A stretch of 64,000 nt of DNA from assembly GCF_000199675.1 (NCBI RefSeq), contig NC_014960.1:682001-746000 (forward strand), given 5' to 3'. The notes beneath the pieces are model-generated. The model had not been told where the DNA came from and ran no database searches. It saw nothing but the letters and a program-made list of their open reading frames with translations. Of the stretch, positions 25,960 to 36,700 are shown piece by piece. The position numbers and the translations under genes were made by a program. Source of the DNA: Anaerolinea thermophila UNI-1 (GTDB taxonomy: Bacteria > Chloroflexota > Anaerolineae > Anaerolineales > Anaerolineaceae). Position 1 is the stretch's first letter. Each line of letters starts with the position of its first letter.

Positions 25960-27477
25960 ATGATGGAAAAGCATAGAGGCTTTTCACGGTTCTGGAATCG
26001 CCGTACAGGTGAGGTGCTTTTCGTCCTGGCATTGCTTGCGCTGGGACTGGTGATTCGCCTGTACGATGTGGATGACCCGCCGCTGGATTTTCATCCCACC
26101 CGTCAACTGCATTCGCTCATCCTCGCGCGGGGTATGTACCTGCCCGAGGCGCCCAATGTGCCCGCCTGGCAGAAAGAACGCGCCCGCCTGCAAGCCCAGG
26201 CTGAGGGCATCGTCGAACCGCCAATTCTGGAAATGCTGGTGGTGCAGACGTATCGCCTGCTGGGGCGGGAAGTGCCTTTCGTGGGCAGGTTGTACTCCCT
26301 CAGTTTCTGGGTGCTGGGCGCGCTGGGTGGTTTTTTGCTCATGCGCCGTTGGCTTTCTGTGCCGGTGGCGGGGGTGGGGCTGGGTTTGATGCTCTTCTTC
26401 CCGTATGGGGTGATTGCTAGCCGTTCGTTCCAACCCGATTCGCTGATGACCGCGCTGATTCTCTGGTCGCTTTGGGCGCTGGCGGGCTGGCGGCAGACGG
26501 ACTCATGGCGCTGGGCACTTGCCGCAGGGGTGTTGAGCGGGTTGACTCTGCTGGTCAAAGCCACCGGGGGCTTTTTGCTGTTCTTTCCACTGGCGGTGTT
26601 GCTCTGGGCGGAGAGGAAACGTTTCTCCCGCCGTACCTGGATGCAGTTGCTGGGAGTGGGTGTGCTGGCATCTCTGCCCTTGCTGGCGTATTCCCTCTAC
26701 GGCTGGTTTGTGGCGGGGTATCTGCAACAGCAGATGAGTTTGCGCTTCTTCCCGCAGTACTGGCTTGACCCCGTCTTTTACCTGCGCTGGGCAAGTTTGC
26801 TCGTCCAAACCTTTGGCTTGCCCTGGCTGGTATTTGCCCTGCTGGGGACGATGGTTTTGCCCGTGCCTCTGCGAGCCGTTGCTTGGGGCGTCTGGCTGGG
26901 ATACCTGGCGCTGGGATTGGCGCTCTCGCACCACATTTCCACCCATGATTATTACAGTCTCCCGCTTGTGCCTTTCCTGGCGTTGGGAGTGGCTGGGCTG
27001 ATGCAGGTGTTCCTGGAACATTTGCCTGGGCCGCGCCGATGGTGGCGCGCGGGGGCGGCGCTGGTGTTGATTGCAACGGCAGGCTGGATGCTTTACGAGT
27101 CCCGTACTATCCTTAAAAAAGCAGACTACCGCGCCGAACCGGCTTTCTGGCAAATGCTTGCCGGGCAGATGGGTGATGATGCCCGCGTGATTGGCTTGCT
27201 TCCCGATTACGGCGCGCGTCTGACGTACTGGGGCTGGATCACTCCCGCCAACTGGTGGACGCAGGCAGAAGTGGACTTGCGCCGCCGCGCCGGTCAGAAT
27301 GTGGATGTTCAGGCGTTATTGCAGGAACAAACCCGCGGCAAGGACTTTTTTGTCATTACCTTGATGGACGAGTTTCAGCGCCAGCAGGAATTACAGCAAT
27401 TTCTGGCGCAATATCCGCTCTTTCGCCAGGGTGATGGTTATCTGATTGTTGATTTGCGCACAAAGCGAGGGAATTAA
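25960..27477 (+). CDS. Membrane glycosyltransferase-like protein (GT-C type)
   Basis: This 505-residue protein has about ten hydrophobic segments. After the first comes RLYDVDDPPLDFHPTRQLHS, a loop with the acidic pair and His expected in a GT-C donor site. GLVVQTY-like helices and VIASRSFQPDSLMTALIL follow, the latter matching the 'Q-P-D' region in ArnT-like proteins. An Arg/Gly-rich soluble tail starts near residue 385. It probably uses a lipid-linked sugar outside the membrane. The stop overlaps the next ATG by one base. Confidence 0.7.
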   Translation: MMEKHRGFSRFWNRRTGEVLFVLALLALGLVIRLYDVDDPPLDFHPTRQLHSLILARGMYLPEAPNVPAWQKERARLQAQAEGIVEPPILEMLVVQTYRLLGREVPFVGRLYSLSFWVLGALGGFLLMRRWLSVPVAGVGLGLMLFFPYGVIASRSFQPDSLMTALILWSLWALAGWRQTDSWRWALAAGVLSGLTLLVKATGGFLLFFPLAVLLWAERKRFSRRTWMQLLGVGVLASLPLLAYSLYGWFVAGYLQQQMSLRFFPQYWLDPVFYLRWASLLVQTFGLPWLVFALLGTMVLPVPLRAVAWGVWLGYLALGLALSHHISTHDYYSLPLVPFLALGVAGLMQVFLEHLPGPRRWWRAGAALVLIATAGWMLYESRTILKKADYRAEPAFWQMLAGQMGDDARVIGLLPDYGARLTYWGWITPANWWTQAEVDLRRRAGQNVDVQALLQEQTRGKDFFVITLMDEFQRQQELQQFLAQYPLFRQGDGYLIVDLRTKRGN

Positions 27478-28904
27478 TGGATCCACAATTGAGCCGTCGA
27501 AGGGGATATGATGCACCCCGCGCTGTGCAGTGGCTGGCGGTGGGAACGTTTATCATGGCGCTGGCATTTCTGGGTTATCTGGGCACGTATGCGCGCTACT
27601 GGGCAGATGACTACTGCTATGGGCTGGTTGCGCGTCAGTCGGGGCTGTGGCAGGGCTTGCTGGAATGGTACACCCTTTCGGGCAACCGCTTTTCTGCCTT
27701 TGCGCTGGTGGCTTTGCTCGAGCCGCTGGGACTGAATGGCGTGCGCTTCTTGCCTGCGGCGGTGCTCTTGCTCTGGGTGATTAGCGGCTATGTGTTCCTA
27801 CAGGAACTGCTGGGACTTTTCCGGGTAAATTTTTCCCGCCGCGGTGTTTTGCTCCTGGCACTAATGCTGGTGTTTTACAGCGTGTTCCTTGCCCCCGACC
27901 GCTTGCAGACGCTCTACTGGCGAATGGGCACGCTTCACTATACCCTGCCTTTACCCCTCATGGCTTTGACAGGTTGGACGCTGTTGCGCGCGTCTCGCCA
28001 ATCGGCCTTGCAGGGCTGGCGCAGGCATCTGTACCTTCTCCTTGGACTGTGGACGTTCTTTATCGGAGGGCTTTCGGAAACCACCGGCGCTTTGCAGGTG
28101 ACTTTCCTGGTTCTGCTGGGACTGGGAGTCTGGTACAAGAGCGCCTCTATAACAAAATCGTTCTGGATTGGCTGGCTCTCTGCGCTGGCGGGTGCGTTGC
28201 TAGCGCTGGGGGTGATGCTCCTTTCGCCGTCCAATGCCTGGCGGCAGGCACAGCTCCCGCCGCCTCCCAGCCTCTGGGCATTGGTGACGTTTACCCTGCG
28301 GTATGTGGTGGACTTCGTGGTATATTCGCTGCGCGGAATGCCAATCCCGCTGGGAGTACTGGCTTTGACGGTGTGGGGGCTGACCATTCTGCAGTCGGGA
28401 GAGCGCATTCCCTACAAAAAAGGTTTGGCGGGGATTGGCTTATCTCTGGCGATTGGCGCATTATTCTTGCTTTCCAGCATGGCGCCCAGCGTGTACGCTG
28501 GATTGCAATACCCTACCGGCCGCGCCTTGATGCCTGCACGCTTTATCTTCATTTTTACCTTCATGACGATTGCCTGGATGCTGGCAGGAATGATGCGTTC
28601 CTCTCCATCTGTTCCGGGGATATGGCGCTGGCTGGCGATCGGGGCGCTGTTGCTGGGAGCGTTGTACCCCATGCGTGGGGTGTTGAACCTGCAGGCAGAA
28701 TATCAGGGGTTAAGCCTGCGTGCCCAGCGCTGGGATGAGCGCTATGCCCATATTACTCAAGCCCTCGCGCAGGGGGAGCGCACGGTGACGGTGAAGGAAA
28801 CCGATGTAGTCATGGGGCTGGAGGACTGGAACGCCGGAGGCAACTGGGTAAGCACCTGCGCCGAGCGGTATTATGGTCTGGAACACCTCGAAATTGTGCG
28901 GTAA
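27477..28904 (+). CDS. Multi-spanning membrane protein, DUF6056-like
   Basis: This 475-residue protein has about eleven membrane segments. The first loop reads RYWADDYCYGLVARQSG, an Asp-Asp pair in the same topological spot as in GT-C enzymes, followed by WYTLSGNRFSA. This matches the pattern I know as DUF6056, a family of glycan-related membrane proteins without a proven reaction. The C-terminal 60 residues are soluble and end in a cysteine-containing segment (WVSTCAERYYGL). It may transfer a sugar or help polymerise the glycan. Confidence 0.65.
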   Translation: MDPQLSRRRGYDAPRAVQWLAVGTFIMALAFLGYLGTYARYWADDYCYGLVARQSGLWQGLLEWYTLSGNRFSAFALVALLEPLGLNGVRFLPAAVLLLWVISGYVFLQELLGLFRVNFSRRGVLLLALMLVFYSVFLAPDRLQTLYWRMGTLHYTLPLPLMALTGWTLLRASRQSALQGWRRHLYLLLGLWTFFIGGLSETTGALQVTFLVLLGLGVWYKSASITKSFWIGWLSALAGALLALGVMLLSPSNAWRQAQLPPPPSLWALVTFTLRYVVDFVVYSLRGMPIPLGVLALTVWGLTILQSGERIPYKKGLAGIGLSLAIGALFLLSSMAPSVYAGLQYPTGRALMPARFIFIFTFMTIAWMLAGMMRSSPSVPGIWRWLAIGALLLGALYPMRGVLNLQAEYQGLSLRAQRWDERYAHITQALAQGERTVTVKETDVVMGLEDWNAGGNWVSTCAERYYGLEHLEIVR

Positions 28905-28914
28905 GGGAGGTCAA

Positions 28915-29688
28915 ATGACGCTGGTAACCATTGTGACGCCTTCGTTCAATCAGGCGCGGTTTCTGGAAGAAACCATGCTTTCGGTGCTTCACCAGGATTA
29001 CCCTCATATCGAGTATATTGTGGTGGACGGCGGCTCGACCGATGGCAGTGTGGATGTCATCCGGCGTTATGCTGACCGCCTTGCCTGGTGGGTTTCGGAA
29101 CCTGACCGCGGGCAGACCGATGCCATCAATAAAGGGTTTGCTCATGCCCATGGCGAGATTCTGGCATGGCTCAACTCCGATGACACCTATCAGCCGGGAG
29201 CGGTGCGCGCCGCAGTGGAGGCGCTGGAAAAACATCCCGAAGCCGCTATGGTGTACGGGGATGCTCATTATATCGACGAAAACGGCAGGGTGATTGGGCG
29301 TTTCCCCGCCGCCCAGACCGATTATCGCCGTCTGCGTCAGGGGTACGTGCATATTCCCCAACAAGCCGCGTTTTGGCGCGCCTCGTACTGGCGGCAGGTA
29401 GGTCCGCTTGATCCGACGTTTTACTTTGCCATGGATTACGACTTGTGGGTGCGGCTGGCGGCGCTGGCGCCGCTGGTGTACATCCCCGGGCAGGTGTGGG
29501 CAAATTTTCGCCTGCATTCGGATGCTAAAACCATCTCCGCCGATGATCGTTGCTGGCCTGAGATGTTGCGGGTGCACCGCCGCCTGGGTGGTGGGTGGTT
29601 TGCCCCGATTGTCTTCAAGTATTATCTTCGCCGCCTGGTGGCGCCGTATATTCGCTGGAAGCGCAAGCGTTTATTTACAAACGGCTAA
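28915..29688 (+). CDS. Glycosyltransferase family 2
   Basis: This 257-residue GT2 protein starts at the ATG after GGGAGG. An upstream in-frame extension overlaps the previous gene and is less likely. VTIVTPSFNQARFLEETM, DGGSTDGSVDVIRRYADRL, SEPDRGQTDAINKGFA and AWLNSDDTYQPGAV are the catalytic blocks, and FYFAMDYDLWVRLAAL the acceptor-side block with Asp-Tyr-Asp. It is a paralogue of the protein at 23513. It is the last gene of the glycan block; about 120 bp with a possible promoter follow. Confidence 0.87.
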   Translation: MTLVTIVTPSFNQARFLEETMLSVLHQDYPHIEYIVVDGGSTDGSVDVIRRYADRLAWWVSEPDRGQTDAINKGFAHAHGEILAWLNSDDTYQPGAVRAAVEALEKHPEAAMVYGDAHYIDENGRVIGRFPAAQTDYRRLRQGYVHIPQQAAFWRASYWRQVGPLDPTFYFAMDYDLWVRLAALAPLVYIPGQVWANFRLHSDAKTISADDRCWPEMLRVHRRLGGGWFAPIVFKYYLRRLVAPYIRWKRKRLFTNG

Positions 29689-29734
29689 CAAAAACGATTT
29701 GGTGGGTATAAAATGGTTTTCTATATCCCTGTCT

Positions 29735-29740
29735 TATAAT
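29735..29740 (+). promoter_or_regulatory. Possible sigma-70 promoter -10 element for the signalling genes
   Basis: A perfect TATAAT lies about 70 bases before the response-regulator start in the only sizeable gap after the glycan block. No good -35 hexamer is visible; TGGTTT at 29714 is the nearest, with short spacing. The rest of the 122-bp gap shows no terminator hairpin. Confidence 0.4.
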
Positions 29741-29810
29741 ACAATACAGGTGGTGCCCAAAGTACATCCGCACTGAGAGATTGTCATGCCTGTTTCAAAG
29801 GGAGGCTCGC

Positions 29811-30713
29811 ATGGGTAAAGCCCGTCTTTTGATCGTAGAAGATGATGTGGATATCTCCAACATGTTGAAGATCTACTTCAGCAGCCAGGGCTATGATGTG
29901 GAAACTGCCCTGCGCGGCAGCGATGCGCTGGAAAAGACCCGCCAGAACATGCCCCACTTAATCGTGCTGGACATCATGCTCCCGGATATCAATGGGTACG
30001 AGGTTTGCCGTCAACTGCGCACGACCACCCGCACCAGCCATATTCCGGTGATCTTCCTGACTCAAAAGGATGAACGCAGTGACCGTTTGCAGGGGTTGGA
30101 ATTGGGAGCGGACGATTACATTACCAAGCCCTTTGACATCGATGAACTGCGCTTGCGTGTTCAGAATGCCATTTCCCGTTCGGAGCGCGAGAGCCTGACC
30201 GACCCGCAGACCGGCTTGCCTGCAGGGCGAATGATTGAGGATCAACTGCGCCAGGTCATTCGCCAGCCGCGCGGGTGGGCATTCCTGGATGTGCGCATCA
30301 ATTACTTTGAGCCGTTCAAGAATGTCTACGGCTTTATTGCGGGCGGCGATGTTCTGCGCTTTACTTCCATGTTGCTGGGCGAAGTGGTGGATGAACTGGG
30401 CACGCAAAACGATTTTGTTGGACATGCCGGCGGTGATAACTTTATCATCATTACAGCAGAAGACCGCGCCGAAGCCATCAAACAGCGCGCCAAGGAACGC
30501 TTCAAGGAAGAAGTTCTCACCCACTACAACTTCATGGATCGCCAGCAGGGCTACATTCTCGCTCCAGATGAAGAAGGGAAAATCGAACCCACTCCGTTGA
30601 TGACGCTGGCGGTGGGGGTGGTTTCGCCTGCTACCCACTACTTTGCCGATATTCGGGAAATCACCGAACTGGCGGCAGAAGAACGGCGCAAAGATGCCGC
30701 CAATGAGCGTTAA
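29811..30713 (+). CDS. Response regulator with degenerate GGDEF domain
   Basis: This 300-residue protein joins a receiver domain (residues 5-120) to a GGDEF-like domain (130-290). I start it at the ATG after GGGAGG. The receiver is complete: acidic pair in IVEDDVD, phospho-acceptor Asp54 in VLDIMLPDI, Thr in FLTQKD and Lys in YITKPFD. The second domain opens with LTDPQTGLPAGRMIEDQL, but the active loop is GGDNF at 207-211, with Asn for the catalytic Glu, and the metal-site Asp of the first strand is Arg (VRINYF). It is therefore probably not a working diguanylate cyclase, and may bind nucleotide or act through protein contacts. The giant kinase gene follows after 15 bp and is the likely partner. 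Confidence 0.85.
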   Translation: MGKARLLIVEDDVDISNMLKIYFSSQGYDVETALRGSDALEKTRQNMPHLIVLDIMLPDINGYEVCRQLRTTTRTSHIPVIFLTQKDERSDRLQGLELGADDYITKPFDIDELRLRVQNAISRSERESLTDPQTGLPAGRMIEDQLRQVIRQPRGWAFLDVRINYFEPFKNVYGFIAGGDVLRFTSMLLGEVVDELGTQNDFVGHAGGDNFIIITAEDRAEAIKQRAKERFKEEVLTHYNFMDRQQGYILAPDEEGKIEPTPLMTLAVGVVSPATHYFADIREITELAAEERRKDAANER

Positions 30714-30728
30714 ATCTTTATTGTTGAT

Positions 30729-33700
30729 TTGACGGTTGACGTGAACGCACTCGATCTGGGGCTGATTTTCATCATTACAGGATTGGTCTTCTTTGGCGTG
30801 GTGCGCCTGCTGGCGCAAACGGCGCCAAAAATGCGTCCCATGCCTGAAGGGGACTTGTTGAAAAGCCCTGCTGGGAATGGCGATGAAGCCGTACTGGTCA
30901 TTGAAGCCGGCGGACGGGTGCGTTCGCTGAACGCCCGCGCCCGCGAAGTTTTTCAACTGCGGGAAGACGAGACTCCCGATTTGGAGCGTTTGGTGCGCCA
31001 TGCCCGCCCAGTGGATGCGTTCATGATGTTATGCGCCGGACAGGGACGGGCGCGTTTTGTTTTGAATGGGCGTTTTGCCGAAGGTTCTTCCTATGCGCTG
31101 ACTTTTCAGCAGGAAAAACTGGTGCTGGTTTCCCTGCGTTTCCCCGAACTCACCGGGTTGACCGAGGGAGGTGATCAGGGGCTTTCTTCCCAGACCCTGC
31201 AAACCTTTACCGAACTCACCCGTGCCATGGCAGCCAGCCTCGATTTGGAGAAAACCCTCACTGCTGTGCTGGAGGGGGTGGAGAAAATCGTCCCTGCCGA
31301 TTATCTGGAAATTGGGGTTTGGGATAGTGAGATTCGTCGCTTTGTGTTCTTTCAATTGAACTGGGTTTCCAGCAGTGAACGGCGCCTGGAACAGGATCCT
31401 GTGGTCGGCACACCCGGCGAGGGGTACACGGGGTATTTATTCCAGGAACGTTCCCCGTTGCTGGTTTCGGATGTGTCACGGCGCATGGATGTACGTCCCG
31501 CCGAAGGGCGAATGCCTGGAATGCGCTCGTTCCTCGGTTTGCCGCTCATGGCAGAGGGTGAGTTTGTCGGCACGCTGGAACTGGGCTCGCGGGTGGTGGG
31601 AGCATTTCGCGAAGAGGATCTGGGACTGATTCGTCTGCTCGGCGAGCAAGCGGCGCTTGCCATTCGCAATGCCTTGCTTTTCCGTGAAGAAAAGAAACGC
31701 AGCAGCGAGTTGAGCCGTTTGTCGCAACTCACCCAGGCATTTGGTTCGATGCGCGATCCCAAGAGCCTGTTTGCGCGGCTGGTGGAAAATGTGGCTCAAC
31801 TCATCAGAGTCCATGTGGCGGGGTTCCTGCTTTACCATGAAGCCCAGCGCATTCTGGAAGCGCAGGTGCCTTTCTACGGGTTGCCCGATCAGATTGTGGA
31901 ACTGTACCGTGTCAATGTGGGTATCAACAGCCCGCTGGAAAATGCCCTGCTCGAGCAGGATGTTTTGCTCAGCGAAGATGCCAGTGCGGATACCCTTTGG
32001 GAAAACCTGGGGCTGGCGTTTGTTGCCCAGGCTGCCAGTTTACATGAGACAGTGCTGGTGCCTCTGCAGTCGGGCGGACGCATGCTGGGGTATTTGCAGG
32101 TCTCTAACCGTGTTGAGGGCGGCTCTTTCACTCAGTCGGAATTGAACCTGCTGATGATTGTTGCCAATCAGGTGGCTTCGATTATCGAGAATGCCCTGCT
32201 GGTGCAGCAGTCCCGCCAGCGCGCTCAGCGGGCAGAAGCCCTGCGTCAGATCGTCAGTCTGACCAGTTCCGCCGCCAATCTGGATGAAATTCTGCAATTT
32301 TCGGTTCAGGAACTGGCGCGTTTACTGCGGGCAGAAGTAGGGGCGGTCTTCCTGATGGATCAAGCCCGTACAATGCTCAGTTTACACCGTGCTTCTTTCT
32401 TTGGTCCTCCCGTGGAAATCCCTGAGCGCGCCACACGCTTACAGGTGGACGATGCCCAATTCCCCTTCACCATCACCGAGTCTCAGGAAGTCCTGCGGGT
32501 GGGATTGATTAGCGATGAAGTGCCCATTATTCCCTTCTACCGCCATCTGCTCAATTTGTGGAAGGTGCGCTCGGTGCTGGCGGTGCCTTTAGTGGTACGC
32601 GGTTTGGGGGTGGGTGAATTGTGGTTTGGCAATTCTGGCGAAGATGCGTTTGATGCCCTGGATGTTCAGTTGGTGGCTACGGCTGCAGGACAGTTAGCGG
32701 GTGCCGTGGAGCAGATTTTCCTGCGCGAGCAAACCGATGAGAGTTTGCGCCGCCGGGTGGAGCAACTGATCTCCATCACCCGCATCAGTCGGGAATTAAG
32801 CAACTCGCTGGACCTGGATACTACTCTGAAGGTGATTCACAGCGAAGCGGTTCGGATTACCGGCGCCGATTGTGGTTCAATTCTTTTCTTTGATCCCAAG
32901 CAACCAGAAGAAGGACTGCCGGTTGTCCGCAGGGTGTATGGCGATGCCCACAGCGGGGAATTGACCGCTCTGGAACTGCGCGCGCTGGAAACTTTACAGG
33001 GTGTGCGTGAAGAGGATTTTGAGCGGGAAGGCATCACGCCACCCCATGCAGGTGTGCGATCCGGGTTGGCAGTGCCCATTCTCATCCGTCAGGTACTCGG
33101 AGGGGTAATTTCCCTGCACGGTTTGCGCCCTGGTCAGTTTGACGAAAATGCGCTGGAAATGGCGCAATCCTTAGCCGTGCAGGCGGCTGTAGCGTTGCGC
33201 AATGCCGTGCAATTTGAGGATGAGAGCCGCCGCAGTGCCTTGCTCAAACGTGAACTGGATACTCTGGCGGAATTGCTGGAGGTCTCCCGCTTCCTGCGAC
33301 CTGACTTGCCTCTGGAAGAGTCTCTGGTAGCCATTGGCGGTGCCATTCGACAGGCTACACCGTTTCAGGTGAATGTGATCAGCGTGTATGAGCCTTCGGA
33401 TGGCACGCTGAGACGGGTATGCGCCACCGGATTGACCCTGGAGCAGTGGGAAGAACTGAAATCACACGTTCAACCCTGGGAAAGTTTGCGTTCTCTCCTG
33501 CGCCCCGAGTTCCGCGTGGGCAATGTGTATTTCATTCCGGCGGATCGCTCGCCGTCCATCCCCGCTGATGTTCATGTGCTGGAGTTTGAGCAACCTACCA
33601 CGGATGTGGGAAAAGATGCCTGGAATCCCGAAGATTTCCTGCTTGTCCCGTTGTACGACTCAGCGGGCAATCCTTTGGGCTTAATCAGTGTGGATATGCC

Positions 33701-36700
33701 TTCTGATGGGCGGCGTCCTGACCGTCCTACCTTTGAGGCTTTGGAAATCTTTGGCGTCCAAGCCGGTTTAATGATTGAGAGCCACCGCCGGGTTTCCATG
33801 TTGGAAGACCGCCTGAGTGAACTGGAAGGTGAGCGCGAGCGCTTGACCCGGGCGGCGGAAGCGGCGCGCCTGAACATGCCGGTGCTGTTACGCCGCGATC
33901 TGGATCACACCCTGGAACTGCAGGACCTCAACCGCCGGATTGAGCGCATCCGCGCCTCGCTGGAAATTGCTGCGCAAGCCAATGCTCAGGATGATGCCTT
34001 TGCGGTTCTGCGTACGCTGGCGCAGGGATTGCTCACCCGTTTTGCGTTACAGGTGGCGCTGATTGCCGAACGTACCCCCTCTGGCGTACGCTTGATTGAA
34101 GTGTTGGGCGCTGTCCCGGAAGGCTGTAATGTTGAAGCCCTGTTTGGTCAGCGTAATCCGCTTCGCCATTTGCTTCAGACGGGTGCGGAGCAGGGCAACG
34201 CTTTGCTGGTTGCCAGCCTTGACGCTAGTCCCGACTGGCATCAGAGCGCACTGCTCAACGGGTTGGAAGCCAAAAGTTTTGTGGGTTTGTACCTGCCGGG
34301 CAGAAGCGGCAAACGCTATGGTGTGCTGGTCGTTGGACGCCGCACTCTGGGGGCTTTCTCGGAAGAGGATCGGCGCATTTTTGAGCAATTAGCCCGCCAG
34401 GTGAGTACCGGTTTGCAAAACCTGCAATTGCTGGAAGAGACCCGCCGCCGCCTGGAAGAAGTCAACTACCTGCTGGACTTTAGCCTCAAACTCAGCACCC
34501 TCAAACCTGAGGAAATCTTCCGTTCGCTGGTGGAAAGCGTGCGCGAAGTTCTGCCACAAGCCCAGGCGGGCTGGGTGGGCTTGTTCGATGCTGAACGAGC
34601 CGTCATTACCCCACAGGTGGCTTCCGGGTATGTGGATAATGAGGCGGCGTTGAAGACTACCTATAGTCTGGTGAGCACAACCGGTCTGCTGGGTGATACC
34701 CCGCGCCTGCTGATGTTGCGCGTTTTGCGTACTGGCGAGCCTGTGCGTGTAGCCGAAGTGGATTTCCCCACCCAGTATCACCTCTCTCCCGAAGACCTGT
34801 TGAATTATCGACAAGCCACCCGAGGGCGTTTGCCCATCTCCTGCATGATGTTGCCCTTACGCCTGGCTGATAAAGTCAGCGGTGTGCTGGTGCTGGAAAA
34901 TTTTGAACAGCCCGATGCCTTCCATGAGGATGATGAGGCTCTGGCGTATTCCTTTACCCAGCAGGCAGGGTTGGCGCTGGAGAATGCCCGTTTGTATCAG
35001 ACGGTGGAAATGCGTGCCACCCAACTGCAAAACCTGACGCAGACTTCCAGCCGTTTGACTTCCAGCCTGCAACGCGAGGAACTGGTTTCGCAGTTGCTCG
35101 ATTTGCTGGGCAGGGTGGTGCCTTACGATACCGCCACCCTCTGGCTGCGGGAAGGCAACCTGCTCACTGTCTTCTCGGCGCGTGGCTTTGAAGATGACCA
35201 GAGCCGGTTAGGCATCTCAGCCGCAGTGGAAGACAGTTTACTCTTCCGCGAGATGATTCAAACCGGCGCGCCGATTGCGGTCAAAGATGTGCGTTCCGAT
35301 GTGCGCTTCCCCTCACTGGTGCCGCCAGATCGGCTTTCCTGGCTGGGCATCCCGTTGATCGTCAAAGGTGAGGTTATCGGGTTGATTGCCTGCGAGAAGA
35401 AAGAAGTGGGCTTCTACACGGATGAGTATCTCCAGGTGGCAACCACATTTGCCGGGCAGGCAGCCGTGGCGCTGGAAAACGCCCGCCTCTTCGAGGAATC
35501 GGTACGGCGTGCCGCCGAGTTGGATCAGCGCTCTCAGCGCCTGGCATTGCTCAATCGTCTCTCTGGAGAACTGGGACAGTCGCTGGATATCCCCTACATC
35601 CTGCGGGCGACGGGAGAACACCTGCGCGAAGCCCTTCGTGCCGACGTTGTGGCTTTTGTGCTGGTTTCCCCCGATGGGGAAACTTCTCTCGAATTGGAAG
35701 AACCTGTTCAGCCGGGAGTGTCTTTGCCGGTGGTTCTCAGAGACGTGCCTCTACTCCGTCACCTGAAGGACACTCAGGGCATCTTCAACTCCGATCATCT
35801 GGCGGAAGAAGCCTACCTGGGGGGCTGGTATGACGATTACTTTAAGAAGCGTGGTATTCAGTCCCTGCTCATCGTGCCGTTGATTGCCGCCAATACCCTG
35901 CATGGCTGGATTCTCCTGCAAAAGCGGGAAACCTATCGCTTTGCGGTGGCAGAAATCGAACTGGCGCGTACCGTGGCGAATCAGGCGGCTATTGCCATCC
36001 AGAACGCCCGTCTCTTTGAGGAAACCCGTAGTCTTACCGAATTCCTTGAGAAACGGGTGGAAGAACGCACCAGCGAACTGCGCCGCGAACACCAGAATTC
36101 GCAGACTCTCTTGCGGGTCATCAGCGAACTCTCTACCAGCCTGGATATGGATCTGGTGCTCAACCGCGCGCTGGGGGTCATCAACGATTCGCTGGGCTCA
36201 AACGAAAGTCTGGCTTTCATGTTGCAGAGCAATGGCAAGTCCTTCCGCGCCGGAGAAAATCTGGTGGCTACCTGGGAGAGCGCCGGACGCAAGGTGGCTT
36301 TGGAGCGGGAAATTACCATGCTGGTAGCCAAGAATCGCAAAGCCCTGCTCCTCTCCGACGTGCTGGCAGACTCGCGCTGGCAGATTCCTGCGGAAGAAAC
36401 GCCTACCTATCGCAGTGTGCTGGCGGTGCCCATTATCATGGGTGAGGAAGTGCTAGGGGCTCTCCTGTTACTCCATCGAGAGGTGAACTACTTCCATGAA
36501 AACCAAATCCCGCTGGCAGAAGCCACAGCGCGGCAAATTGGCATTGCGATTAACAATGCTGAACTCTTCAACCTGATTCGCGATCAATCGGAACATTTGG
36601 GGAAGATGCTGCGCGAACAGCAAATCGAAGCCAGCCGCTCCCGCGCTCTGCTGGAAGCCATTGCCGATGGGGTGCTCGTCACCGATGGCGAGGGCAAGAT

